Below, one piece after another: positions 50,301 through 57,786 of a DNA stretch of 64,000 nucleotides. The position numbers were made by a program, and so were the translations under genes. Below the pieces are notes generated by a model. The model was not told the DNA's origin. It saw nothing but the letters and a program-made list of their open reading frames with translations, and did no database searches. Origin of the DNA: an uncultured Desulfovibrio sp. (lineage in GTDB: Bacteria; Desulfobacterota; Desulfovibrionia; Desulfovibrionales; Desulfovibrionaceae); contig CAKTDV010000007.1 in assembly GCA_934546745.1 (NCBI GenBank), positions 49,899 to 113,898 on the forward strand, read 5' to 3'. Within the stretch, counting starts at the first letter, position 1, and each line of letters begins with the position of its first letter.

Positions 50301-50610
50301 CGACATTCCTGTGTTTCTGATTTCGCTCAAGGCGGGCGGCACAGGTCTGAACCTGACCAGCGCCGACTATGTCATCCACTATGACCCGTGGTGGAACCCC
50401 GCCGTGGAAAGCCAGGCCACGGACCGCACCCACCGTATCGGTCAGACACGGCAGGTGTTTTCCTATAAGCTCATCTGCGAGAATACGGTGGAGGAGAAGA
50501 TCCTCAAGCTTCAGGAAGCCAAGCGTGGCGTGGCCGACGCCATCATTCCCGGGCAGGACACCTGGAAATCTCTCACCCGCGAGGATCTGGAAATGCTGTT
50601 CGAGGTCTAG
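47350..50610 (+). CDS. SWIM-domain SNF2-family helicase
   Basis: This is a 1086-residue SWI2/SNF2 ATPase. A SWIM zinc finger (CNCSDAFTGICRH, near residue 80) lies at the N-terminus. A long middle region of about 450 residues follows, and the helicase core starts near residue 630: Walker A in LADEMGLGKTVQTL, DEAQ in ILDEAQNIKNP, and motifs V/VI in QATDRTHRIGQTRQ. Bacterial members are RapA-like remodelers of protein-DNA complexes; the target is not known. ATG 47350 has GAGGAAG upstream, and ATG 47338 has none. Confidence 0.93.
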   Translation: MSRSEQSVVREMCQSFLHDDVPEYIRDTAYAILSDGGVQKINIQEGDTWEVQGGIQGEDLQVYTPSLSFSITDHSMQHQCNCSDAFTGICRHVAALALRLQEELRKSDDTDDAPVPAPVKDWKQSFRAFFSTDMEPEAGRHYLIFRFEPEQGRLLVSFFRARQNKSGLSSVHTEITLEQIIQNPAWCEFSPQLPHVARQIGQHLDYYGHRIEIPDGLTSWFFWAVRKEHYLLWKDTDKPCRIESTPFMLKLKPVLDNAGFSFDVLLKREGRNPLPIRADDNEAHEMIDNHAVGDSPVTFHGQMPLWVCFMHNFYPVQTGLYPSLVRTLIYERPVVPHEEISEFLDRVWTRLPSSELYEPQQFLREMEPVFQPATYNPKLFLDEEGSLLTLEIDNIYETRHGEFSLNGPNPDFQTGSYTFDGQTYLVRRHQEEENDLLTELVGMGFQARSNKLWFLEPEEAIAFLLDQYPALVEKYRVYGERALSRYKMRTTKSSISAEVVSNEKEKWFSLEISVDYDGQSLPLEKIWKAWTRGKRYVQLKDGSYTSLPEAWLEKLAHKLTALGLDPSKPPQQRFKQFEAPVLDSLLEDLPGARTDSFWNNLREKIRSFREVKAVPAPRELNAELRSYQLQGLAYLNFLSEYGFGGILADEMGLGKTVQTLAFIAHMTQHHHEGPNLIVVPTSVLPNWEREAGKFVPHLRRLTIYGTRREGMFKHIAGSDLIITTYALLRRDLEEMEKYEFNTVILDEAQNIKNPNTITARAVRRIRARMRLCLSGTPIENNLFELWSLFEFLMPGFLGSQHAFQRGIVKPIKDGDTETLDYLRSRVRPFILRRTKADVAKDLPPKVESVTCCALEEAQAELYAALARKLRDQVLADVDEKGLAKSQMSILDALLKLRQICCHPRLLKLDLPGFSNNLPSGKFDAFKDMIMEIVEGGHKVLVFSQFVQMLHIIRQWLEFEKMPFCYLDGASKDRFEQVDRFNNSPDIPVFLISLKAGGTGLNLTSADYVIHYDPWWNPAVESQATDRTHRIGQTRQVFSYKLICENTVEEKILKLQEAKRGVADAIIPGQDTWKSLTREDLEMLFEV

Positions 50611-50654
50611 GGCGGCTTTTTCTGGAAAGGCGGCCGCTCTGGCTGTATGGCGGA

Positions 50655-50701
50655 CAGGGCATCCCCTGCCACGGACGCGGTGTCCGGCGGGGGATGCCCT
50701 G
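50655..50701. terminator. Large hairpin between convergent genes
   Basis: CAGGGCATCCCC pairs with GGGGATGCCCTG, with a smaller inner stem (GGAC/GTCC). No T run is present. It lies between the helicase and the cobalamin gene and probably terminates both. Confidence 0.55.
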
Positions 50702-50717
50702 TGTCGTTGATTCCCTG

Positions 50718-51221
50718 TTAAAAATCCACGCCTGAAACGGCGGGCAGACCCTGCTTCCAGGGATGTTTGACTTCTTCCATGCGCGTTACGAGATCCGCCG
50801 TGCGCACCAGCCAGTCGGGCGCGTCTCTTCCGGAAAGAACCACATGGCAGTCGTTTTCCCGCGCTTCCCGCAAGAGCGCTTCCATGTCTTCCCGCGGAAG
50901 CAGGCCCGCGCGCAAGGCATACAGGGCTTCATCCAGAATCAGCACGTCATGCCCGGCAAGCCGCCGCCGCGCCCATGCCAGCGTTGTCTCGGCGGCGTGC
51001 CGGTGGCGCGGACGATCTTCCTCCCGTCGAAAGAAACCGCATCCCCCTGCCAGAAAATCCCTTCCCAGCAAACGTTCCAGCAAGCGCTGCTCTCCGGCGC
51101 AGCCAGGCTCCTTCATGAACTGGGCGAACGCCACGCGAAGGCCACTTCCCAGCGCACGGACGGCCTGCCCAAGGCAGGCGCTGGTTTTCCCTTTGCCGTT
51201 GCCGGTATAGACCAGAATCAC
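50718..51221 (-). CDS. cobO: Corrinoid adenosyltransferase
   Basis: This enzyme transfers the adenosyl group of ATP to cob(I)alamin. The 167-residue protein has the P-loop GNGKGKTSA right at the N-terminus, VAFAQFMKEP, DVLILDEALYAL and a C-terminal EVKHPWKQGLPA, as in the CobA/CobO/BtuR family. I prefer GTG 51221, which overlaps the radical-SAM stop as GTGA and has GGAG 8 bases upstream, over GTG 51227. Coupling to the AmrS-type gene suggests that both act in the same process or are expressed together. Confidence 0.93.
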   Translation of the reverse strand: MILVYTGNGKGKTSACLGQAVRALGSGLRVAFAQFMKEPGCAGEQRLLERLLGRDFLAGGCGFFRREEDRPRHRHAAETTLAWARRRLAGHDVLILDEALYALRAGLLPREDMEALLREARENDCHVVLSGRDAPDWLVRTADLVTRMEEVKHPWKQGLPAVSGVDF

Positions 51222-52228
51222 GCCCACACTCCGGGGATCGGCGCGTCACAGTTCGGGCAAACGCCGCCTGCCTTCATCTTGCTGGCAACGCGCCCTTTTC
51301 GCCGTTCGATGCACACCGTACCGCAGTGGGGACAGAGCGTATTTGACCCAAGGGGTGTGCCCATATTGCCGAGGTAGACGAAGTTCAAGCCCTCTCCACG
51401 CGCCACATTCCAGCAATGTTCCAGTTCTCCCTGGGTTGTCGCCTCCCTGTCGCCCATAAGATAGGCGGGATGAAATGCCGAGAGATGCCACGGCGTATCC
51501 GGCCCCAGCTCATCGCGGATAAAACGGGCCATATCGCGAATCTCGTCATCGCTGTCGTTCAATCCGGGAATAATCAGGGTCGTTACCTCCAGCCACCAGC
51601 CAATCCGGCGAATGGTCTTCAGCGTGTCCAGCACCGGCGCGAGGCGTCCGCCGCACTGTTCTTTGTAGAACGTTTCCCGGAAGGATTTCAAATCCACGTT
51701 GGCCGCGCTGATGCGCCGCCGCAACGACAGCAGGCAGTCTTCGGACATAAAGCCGTTGGTGACGATGACGCTGCGCTTTTCCGTTGATTGCAGCAGGCCC
51801 GCCACCGTGAACATCAACTCAAAGAAGATCGTCGGCTCATTGTAGGTAAAGGCCACCAGAGACGCGCGCTGCTGCTCCGCCAGGCGAAAAACCTCGGCTG
51901 GCTCCACGCGCTGCCCTGTTACTGAGCCGCTTTTTGAGGGCAGACAGGAAATGGCATAATTCTGGCAGAACTTGCAGGAGAAATTGCAGCCGGCACTGCC
52001 AAAGGAGAAGACCTTGCTCCCCGGCAGAAAATGATACAGAGGTTTTTTTTCGACAGGGTCGATATGCGGCGAGGTAATGATGTTCTCCACCAGAGAGACC
52101 AGCTTTCCCCGGAGATTGACGCGCATGCCGCAAATGCCCTTTTTATTGCGCGGAATGCGGCACGCATGCGCGCAAAGATTGCAACGCACGGCATCGTCAG
52201 GAAGCGCTTCCCAGAATTGTGCGGTCAT
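51218..52228 (-). CDS. amrS: AmmeMemoRadiSam-type radical SAM enzyme (AmrS)
   Basis: This is a 336-residue radical SAM protein. The N-terminal cysteines (CNLCAHAC) are followed by the [4Fe-4S]/SAM motif CNFSCKFC near residue 90, the SAM-binding VAFTYNEPT, and a C-terminal zinc-ribbon-like region (CPHCGTVC and CPNCDAP). This matches AmrS, a member of the three-gene AmmeMemoRadiSam set of unknown product; the AMMECR1 and Memo partners are not adjacent here. ATG 52228 has GGGGAG upstream. The enzyme is oxygen-sensitive, in line with an anaerobe. Confidence 0.88.
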   Translation of the reverse strand: MTAQFWEALPDDAVRCNLCAHACRIPRNKKGICGMRVNLRGKLVSLVENIITSPHIDPVEKKPLYHFLPGSKVFSFGSAGCNFSCKFCQNYAISCLPSKSGSVTGQRVEPAEVFRLAEQQRASLVAFTYNEPTIFFELMFTVAGLLQSTEKRSVIVTNGFMSEDCLLSLRRRISAANVDLKSFRETFYKEQCGGRLAPVLDTLKTIRRIGWWLEVTTLIIPGLNDSDDEIRDMARFIRDELGPDTPWHLSAFHPAYLMGDREATTQGELEHCWNVARGEGLNFVYLGNMGTPLGSNTLCPHCGTVCIERRKGRVASKMKAGGVCPNCDAPIPGVWA

Positions 52229-52376
52229 ACCATCTCCCCTGTCTGGCCGCGCGCCAGGCATGCGACATGTTCCTCCTGGAGCATGTCGCTTTGACAATTT
52301 TTCAATTTCACGGTGAGGCCGCTCCAGGATCGAGCGTTATCCGCCGGGCGGCGTGTGTCAATACCAGTACTGATGT

Positions 52377-53057
52377 TTATCGACCGGATTCGCGCCGCCA
52401 TGAGGGGGGAATGCCTCCACCCTGCCACTGGGGCGGGCGCGGGGGACGCTGGCCCTGTTCCCAGTGAGGAGGACGCGGCGGCCGTTGCCCTTGCCCCCAA
52501 TGCGGCGGCCGATGGGGCCGTTGGTGCTGATCCCAATGCGGCGGCCGATGGGGCCGTTGGTGCTGATCCCAATGCGGCGGACGTGGGGGGCGTTGCCCCT
52601 GATCCCAGAAGGGGGGGCGATGGGAGGGCCATTGGGACGGAGCGTACTGTCCGCCGCCCTGGGACCAGTTCCCATCCCACGGGGGATAGACCTGGGGGGC
52701 GATATACATGGGCGGCTGCTGCACCATAGGTTGACGTGGCGCAATGATTGTGGTCACGGTTTCATTCCGTACGGGATCATGCCGCGTACCGATGTATCCG
52801 CCGAACGACTGTCCCGTACCGCTGACGATATCCTCCCGCGGCACGTCTCTGCGCCGCGGGGGGGGCGGCGTTTCCGCCTTTCCGGGAGTGCCGTCCGTCA
52901 GGGGAGGGATTGTCAGTCCTCCAGGCGCTGGCCCGGCGGTCTGGCCGTTTCCCGCCGGACAGGAGAGCGGCCACACAGACAAAAGGGCAAACGCCACCAC
53001 GAGAGAGGATGTCCATTTTCCCGCTGTGGAAAACACGGTACCTGCGCTGATCGTCAT
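52377..53057 (-). CDS. Proline-rich exported protein with tandem repeats
   Basis: This is a 226-residue protein. A hydrophobic segment (WTSSLVVAFALLSVWPLSC) near residues 15-33 acts as signal peptide. The middle is Pro-rich with QPPMYIAPQVYPPWDG. The last third is a tandem array of the 12-residue unit PPHWDQHQRPHR and variants with GQ or EQ. No enzymatic motif is present. The composition resembles surface or cell-wall proteins of low complexity. ATG 53057 has GGAGG upstream. It lies downstream of an unrelated nuclease-like gene and upstream of amrS. Confidence 0.65.
   Translation of the reverse strand: MTISAGTVFSTAGKWTSSLVVAFALLSVWPLSCPAGNGQTAGPAPGGLTIPPLTDGTPGKAETPPPPRRRDVPREDIVSGTGQSFGGYIGTRHDPVRNETVTTIIAPRQPMVQQPPMYIAPQVYPPWDGNWSQGGGQYAPSQWPSHRPPFWDQGQRPPRPPHWDQHQRPHRPPHWDQHQRPHRPPHWGQGQRPPRPPHWEQGQRPPRPPQWQGGGIPPSWRRESGR
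52497..52605. repeat. Tandem 36-bp repeat inside the proline-rich gene
   Basis: A unit starting CCAATGCGGCGGCCGATGGG is repeated exactly twice and a third time with changes. Two more decayed units extend to about 52430. It stays in frame (12 codons), so length changes would not break the gene. Confidence 0.85.
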
Positions 53058-53307
53058 GCGGTTGCCTCCATGTTCGTTTCCCATTGTACCAGAACCACGG
53101 CGTCGGTGTTCCCGCCGTGAACGTGATATGTGCCCCGTCGCCCGGGAAGGCTCGCGGCGTCTTCGCTCTTGCCTTTTTTACCCATGCTGGCATACTTTCC
53201 CATTGACCCCGCTCTCTGTCAAACCCTTTTTCCGGGATGAAACCTGATGGGCACCAAGATTTTCTCTCGCTCTTCTGGTACTATGGAGAGCGGTGTGTCC
53301 GAATGCA

Positions 53308-53343
53308 CCGCCCCCTAGGCTTGTTTACACAGACAGGGGGCGG
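53308..53343. terminator. Inverted repeat after the nuclease-like gene
   Basis: Nine-base perfect arms CCGCCCCCT and AGGGGGCGG enclose an 18-base loop just past the stop codon of the nuclease-like gene. No T run follows. The remaining 53058-53307 gap holds no gene. Confidence 0.5.
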
Positions 53344-53348
53344 AATTG

Positions 53349-54284
53349 TTAGCGCCTTTTAGGAAGCGGCCCTGAACGTCGCTGTCCACCGCTGCGATCG
53401 CTGAATGTTTCCTTACATACAGGGCAAGACCAAAAATAACGCTTGTCGTCCCGGCGCTGCCGCACTTCAAGGCGGCCCGTACATCCATCAGTGGGACAGG
53501 TGGCCCAGACTTTCATGTGCCAGTCATCCGGAGTAGCGGGATCGACCTCATTCAGGTTATTAATATACCAGCATTTACGCAGGTCTGAAAAAACAAGGCC
53601 GCAGCGCTTGGCAGCTTCTGTATTGGAGCATTTCTGAACTTCCGCGCGTGCCAATGGTCCGTAAAGCGGCCTGACCGTGCTTTTTTCCGCTGGCGCAATA
53701 GCTGTTCGCAATACTTGGCGGCACCAGTCTGTTTCCTGAATGAGCTGATAATAGGAAAAGCGCAATACCTGCCAACCGGCAAGAATCAGTTCATTTTGCC
53801 GCCGAAGCTGCTTGTTGAAGGTTTCGGGATCGATATTTTTGGCATGGGCACGAAAACCGTCAAACTCTATGGCAAGACGGCGACCGTCCTGTGTTCCTAC
53901 GGCGAAATCAAGACGGCAATTCCCTGATGGAAGGAGTGTCGTGTACTGTCCTGAGAAAAAGTTTCCTCCAACGGCCTTTGTCAGGACGTCTCGGCAAAAA
54001 AGGCGTTCGACAGGGCTACAGCGGATATAGGGGGTGCAACGGGTTCCATCACAGGGAAGTTTGCCATAGCGGGCGCAAATATCCCGCTCTTCTTCCTCGT
54101 AGCTCTGTTTGGGCTCTTGGACTTCCGCCTTTTTTTCCGGATGGGTAGGTTCTCTTCTGGTTTCGCCGCGTTCTGCCGGGACAGGAGATTCATTTGCGGA
54201 TTGCTCTCTCCTTATCCTTTTTTTGTTGAGCAAGAAGCCCACGAGGCCGAGTATAGAACAGATTGCAAGTATTTCCAAGAACAT
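53349..54284 (-). CDS. Membrane-anchored DUF559/DUF2726-like nuclease with zinc ribbon
   Basis: This is a 311-residue protein. One N-terminal transmembrane helix (EILAICSILGLVGFLL) is followed by a charged linker. A PD-(D/E)XK-like core follows near residues 120-190: CRLDFAVG, LAIEFDGFRAH and LILAGWQVLRFSYYQL, which hold the Asp, the E-x-D pair and the late strand of this fold. The C-terminus has a zinc-ribbon pattern (CPTDGC and CPVC). ATG 54284 with GAGGG upstream is the best start. Whether it cuts nucleic acid is unproven. A membrane-tethered nuclease fold is unusual. Confidence 0.68.
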   Translation of the reverse strand: MFLEILAICSILGLVGFLLNKKRIRREQSANESPVPAERGETRREPTHPEKKAEVQEPKQSYEEEERDICARYGKLPCDGTRCTPYIRCSPVERLFCRDVLTKAVGGNFFSGQYTTLLPSGNCRLDFAVGTQDGRRLAIEFDGFRAHAKNIDPETFNKQLRRQNELILAGWQVLRFSYYQLIQETDWCRQVLRTAIAPAEKSTVRPLYGPLARAEVQKCSNTEAAKRCGLVFSDLRKCWYINNLNEVDPATPDDWHMKVWATCPTDGCTGRLEVRQRRDDKRYFWSCPVCKETFSDRSGGQRRSGPLPKRR

Positions 54285-54452
54285 ACAACCCTCTTGAGTT
54301 ACAGTTTTTTCCATAATGAAAGCGGCGTTTATTGATCGCTTCCTCATAATTGTACAGCTTTCAGGATAAAAGACAGCCTCTTTCCTGAAGGCATCGTAAA
54401 TAGCATACTACTCTGTACCACCTCAACATATTTATGGAGAGGAGCGCGTGAA

Positions 54453-55436
54453 TTGATCTACTCATTGGAAAAAGAATTCAGGATATGTATACGCCTTTTT
54501 CTCTTTCTCTTGCTGGCGCAATGCCTTTCGTATCTGCTCCCCGCCTGTGTCGGCTTCAGCGACGCCGCTCCCATAGAAATCCTTGCCGCGGGGGATGTCG
54601 TGCCGGCGGGCCGTATGGCTGAAGGCGGCCTCCCTGTGCGTCTCTTCAGCCGGAAGGCGCGACTCCGTATCGAGCGGGCACGGCTTTTTATCTGGAATTG
54701 TGAAACATCGGGCATTTCCCGGCGATCCAAGGGGAATGTGTTTACCTTTCACGCCGACGCCGCGCTTTTTTCGCAACTGTATTTTCCCAATGGCGTCGCC
54801 GTGACCGCCAACAACCATGTTTTTGACGGCTATGAGGAAGGCGCGCTCTCTCTCATGAATATGCTTCATGAAAACGCCATCCCCCACAACGGACTTCATA
54901 TCCGCCATCGGTACAGTCCGTTGCTGACAACGCCGTGGGCCAGGCCCGACATTTACCTTATGGCCGGATCTCCCATGTCGCAGATTGGTGGCGGTCCGCG
55001 GATTGTCACGCTCAACTATCCTGCGCTGCTGGAAGAGGTTGGCCTTCTGCGCAGCCGTGAGCCTGCCGCCATTATTATTGTCTATGCCCATGACGGTCTG
55101 GAACATCAGGATGCGCCCACGCTGCGTCAGGAACAATGGGCGCGCCTTTTCGCGCGGGCGGGCGCTGATGTCGTCCTGTTTGCGCACAACCACCGTTACG
55201 GGCGTTTTCAGATTCTGGAAGACACGCCGCGCAAGACCTTTGTGGCCTGGAGCCTCGGCAACTTTCTTTTTGGCGGAAACCGCCAATGGCGTTGCCGCGA
55301 CGACGTGCGGCTGCTGTCGCTGCGTCTGGATCCGGACTCCGGAGAGAAGGAGGGGCGCTGGCTGCATGGCACGACAAGGGACTGGGAATTTTCTTTTCTT
55401 GAGGAGGGGGGCGCGTCGGGGCGAGTGGCTCCATGA
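54453..55436 (+). CDS. CapA-family (PGA-synthesis-like) calcineurin-fold protein
   Basis: This is a 327-residue protein with an N-terminal signal anchor (RLFLFLLLAQCLSYLLPACV) and a metallophosphatase-like domain: IEILAAGDVVPAGRM (Asp), AVTANNHVFDGYEEG (NHxxD), YAHDGLEHQ and DVVLFAHNHRYG. It matches the CapA/PgsA family, involved in poly-gamma-glutamate capsule synthesis in Bacillus but of open function elsewhere; no capBC is adjacent. The start is TTG 54453, the only early start behind a strong GGAGAGGAG. The gene is on the plus strand, divergent from the nuclease-like gene. Confidence 0.75.
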   Translation: MIYSLEKEFRICIRLFLFLLLAQCLSYLLPACVGFSDAAPIEILAAGDVVPAGRMAEGGLPVRLFSRKARLRIERARLFIWNCETSGISRRSKGNVFTFHADAALFSQLYFPNGVAVTANNHVFDGYEEGALSLMNMLHENAIPHNGLHIRHRYSPLLTTPWARPDIYLMAGSPMSQIGGGPRIVTLNYPALLEEVGLLRSREPAAIIIVYAHDGLEHQDAPTLRQEQWARLFARAGADVVLFAHNHRYGRFQILEDTPRKTFVAWSLGNFLFGGNRQWRCRDDVRLLSLRLDPDSGEKEGRWLHGTTRDWEFSFLEEGGASGRVAP

Positions 55437-55479
55437 GACCCCGGCAACGAGGGATTCCCCGCGTGGGGGAGAGCGCCCG

Positions 55480-56202
55480 CTACAGGGCGCGCTCCTCAAG
55501 GTTTCCTCCGTTATGACCTGAAGCGGGCAGCGGAGCCTCTGTGACATTCTCCAGCCCCGGCGTCACATCCTCAACGGAGGTTGCGCCATCGCGACGCGCG
55601 CCGTGCCTGGCGGCGGAGGAGTTTTTGACATACAGGGTGCAGGCCAGTCCGAAACAATCGTTGACGGCAAGGACAGTTCCGTTCAGCCGATCGGAAGGAT
55701 GCTTCGGCGGCGGCACGGCGAGATAGTATTCACGCGATCGCCCGCCGCGCAGCGGATCCGTGCGGCAGGAAACTATCCACTCCTTTTCCCCGTCTCCGTT
55801 CCAGTCAGTAATGGCCAGCATGGTGACGCGTAACGTCTGGGTTGGATGATGGATGGTAAAACCGTGGGATCGTTGCTGTACGCGGCTGCGGGGCGTGCGC
55901 GTGGCATGGAAGGTTTCGCCGAGGTAGACATGCCCCACGGTATCGTCAAACATGAAGGACGGCGAAAGCTGTCTGTAAAGTATGTCGCCGTAGGGAGTGC
56001 CTCTGTCCGACCTGGAAAGGGGTTCCAGATAGGCGGCATTGGCGTCAAGAAGGTTCCGTTCCCGCATTTCCGCGCGCAGGGTACGCGCCATCTGGAGAAA
56101 ACCCTTTTCCTCAATAACCTCTATGGGGCGCGTCGTGGCGCAGGCGCAGAGCAGCGGCGGAAGGCACAGCGCGATGCAGCGGAACAGCAGCGAAAAGATC
56201 AT
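55480..56202 (-). CDS. Hypothetical lipoprotein
   Basis: This is a 240-residue protein with a lipoprotein signal: hydrophobic CIALCLPPLL then LLCAC with the lipid-bearing cysteine near residue 20. The mature part has no known catalytic motif; MLAITDWNGDGEKEWIVSCR resembles the short DxNxDG calcium-like loop seen in FG-GAP repeats. ATG 56202 has AAGGAG upstream; the in-frame start 24 bases earlier is less likely. It lies convergent to the CapA-like gene. The function is unknown. Confidence 0.65.
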   Translation of the reverse strand: MIFSLLFRCIALCLPPLLCACATTRPIEVIEEKGFLQMARTLRAEMRERNLLDANAAYLEPLSRSDRGTPYGDILYRQLSPSFMFDDTVGHVYLGETFHATRTPRSRVQQRSHGFTIHHPTQTLRVTMLAITDWNGDGEKEWIVSCRTDPLRGGRSREYYLAVPPPKHPSDRLNGTVLAVNDCFGLACTLYVKNSSAARHGARRDGATSVEDVTPGLENVTEAPLPASGHNGGNLEERAL

Positions 56203-56363
56203 TTCTCTTCTCCTTGGGGCTTTCAAAAGTGACGCGTCCGACCTTACGGGAAAACGCTGTTTTTTTCTTTGGGGTGGGCAGGGCGTCCGCTCTCGCGTCC
56301 TCCAGAGGTGATCACGTCCTCAACGTGAACCCGATCCGGAGGATAGCTGGCGGTGTCTGGCGG

Positions 56364-56491
56364 TTGTAGTCGCGGCGGGGGGATGTGTAAAGCCTCCTTG
56401 CGGGTGTCTCTGGCGCAGGTTGTGGCAAACGGAGAAATAGGGTAGGGTACCACAGTGCCTCATTCCGTCCACCTCATGGACGGATTTTTTT
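56364..56491 (+). promoter_or_regulatory. Short leader with terminator before the NMO gene
   Basis: A possible promoter TTGTAG (56364-56369) with 16 bases to TGTAAA (56386-56391) is followed by about 75 bases and the hairpin CCGTCC-ACCTCAT-GGACGG with seven T (56465-56491). The next start codon is 31 bases later. This is the layout of an attenuator or of a small RNA. No known riboswitch was recognised. The part from 56203 to 56363 shows nothing. Confidence 0.45.
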
Positions 56492-56522
56492 AACTGCTTG
56501 CGACAAGACGGAGGTCTTGATC

Positions 56523-57635
56523 ATGTTGTTTCCCGCACTTCGGTTGGGTGAGTTGACAGCAAAAATGCCCATTGTCCAGGGAGGAATGGGCGTAGGGATA
56601 TCTCTTTCCGGCCTTGCTTCCGCCGTGGCCAACCAGGGCGGTATCGGCGTCATCGCCGGCGCCATGATTGGCATGCGCGAGCCGGATGTGGCAAAAAATC
56701 CGCTGGAAGCCAACCTGCGCGCCCTGCGTGCAGAGATTCAACGCGCCAGAGAACTCTCTTCCGGCATTATCGGCGTCAATATCATGGTCGCGCTGACGAC
56801 CTTCAGTCAGATGGTGCGCACCGCCATTGAGGAAAAGGCGGATATCATTTTTGCCGGCGCGGGATTGCCGCTGGAAATGCCCAGGATCTTTCTGGAACTC
56901 TGTGAGGAAAAAAAGGAAGAGTTCAAAACCAAGCTCGTGCCCATCGTCTCTTCGGCGAGGGCTGCCTCTGTCATTGCGAAAAAGTGGTTCTCCCGCTTTG
57001 ACTACGTCCCGGACGCCTTTGTCGTGGAAGGCCCCAAAGCCGGCGGACATCTCGGATTCAAGCCCGAGGAAATCGCCGATCCGGATCATGCGCTGGAAAA
57101 ACTGGTTCCCCAGGTTGTCGATGCGGCGCGCGCCCTTGAAGACAGGCATGGCCGCGCCGTTCCCGTCATCGCCGCCGGCGGCATCTACAGCGGCGCGGAT
57201 ATCCGCCGTTTTCTCGATCTTGGGGCTTCCGGGGTTCAGATGGGCACGCGTTTTGTGGCTACTGATGAATGCGACGCCGATATTCGCTTCAAGGAAAGCT
57301 TTCTGAAGGCTTCCGAGCAGGATATCACCATTATCAAAAGCCCTGTGGGCATGCCCGGACGCGCCTTGCAAAACGATTTCATCGCATCGGCGCGGGAAGG
57401 ATTGAAAAAACCTTTTAAATGTATCTTTCACTGCGTGCATACGTGCGATCCCCAGAAAACGCCCTATTGCATCGCGCAGGCCCTGATCAATGCCATGAAA
57501 GGAAATCTCGAGCGGGGCTTTGCCTTCTGTGGCGCCAATGTCGGCAGGGTAAACCGTATTACCTCTGTAAAAGAGCTTATGCAATCTCTGGAAACAGAAT
57601 ACGCCGCATCGGCAACGGCGGCAAAAGAGAACTAG
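56523..57635 (+). CDS. Nitronate monooxygenase/FabK-like FMN protein
   Basis: This is a 370-residue TIM-barrel flavoprotein of the NMO/2-nitropropane dioxygenase family, which also includes enoyl-ACP reductase FabK. Motifs are MPIVQGGMGVGISLSG, IGVNIMVALT, FAGAGLPLEMP, VVEGPKAGGHLGF, VIAAGGIYSGADI and GVQMGTRFVATDEC. A cysteine-rich tail (CVHTCDPQKTPYCIAQAL) is unusual for NMO but common in the anaerobic group of the family. ATG 56523 has GGAGGT 7 bases upstream. With no nitronate known, the real substrate is open. It is followed by a tRNA gene. Confidence 0.85.
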   Translation: MLFPALRLGELTAKMPIVQGGMGVGISLSGLASAVANQGGIGVIAGAMIGMREPDVAKNPLEANLRALRAEIQRARELSSGIIGVNIMVALTTFSQMVRTAIEEKADIIFAGAGLPLEMPRIFLELCEEKKEEFKTKLVPIVSSARAASVIAKKWFSRFDYVPDAFVVEGPKAGGHLGFKPEEIADPDHALEKLVPQVVDAARALEDRHGRAVPVIAAGGIYSGADIRRFLDLGASGVQMGTRFVATDECDADIRFKESFLKASEQDITIIKSPVGMPGRALQNDFIASAREGLKKPFKCIFHCVHTCDPQKTPYCIAQALINAMKGNLERGFAFCGANVGRVNRITSVKELMQSLETEYAASATAAKEN

Positions 57636-57657
57636 GGGGAAACCCCTCTCCCCGCCC

Positions 57658-57686
57658 TTGCCAAGGCGGATGCTTTTGGCTATAGT
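57658..57686 (+). promoter_or_regulatory. Promoter of tRNA-Pro
   Basis: TTGCCA (57658-57663), a 17-base spacer and TATAGT (57681-57686) lie 9 bases before the tRNA 5' end. The same -35 sequence is used at tRNA-His. Confidence 0.8.
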
Positions 57687-57695
57687 ATTTTCCTA

Positions 57696-57772
57696 CGGAG
57701 CGTGGCGCAGCTTGGTAGCGCACCTGCTTTGGGAGCAGGGGGCCGCTGGTTCGAATCCAGTCGCTCCGACCA
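57696..57772 (+). tRNA. tRNA-Pro (anticodon TGG), CCA encoded; integration site
   Basis: The acceptor stem CGGAGCG pairs with CGCTCCG; the anticodon arm is CCTGC-TTTGGGA-GCAGG with anticodon TGG; the T-arm is CTGGTTCGAATCCAG; CCA is encoded (57770-57772). The integrase gene ends 15 bases downstream, so the 3' part of the tRNA is the likely attachment site. Confidence 0.96.
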
Positions 57773-57786
57773 GGAATTTCAGGCAC

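Noticed and set aside
47917..50433. 838-codon open frame antisense to the SNF2 gene
   Set aside because: Complementary to a clear helicase core; the residue composition is unlike real proteins and no start signal is present.
52430..52610. Repeat array as a CRISPR
   Set aside because: Units are contiguous, 36 bp without spacers, and in frame with a proline-rich protein.
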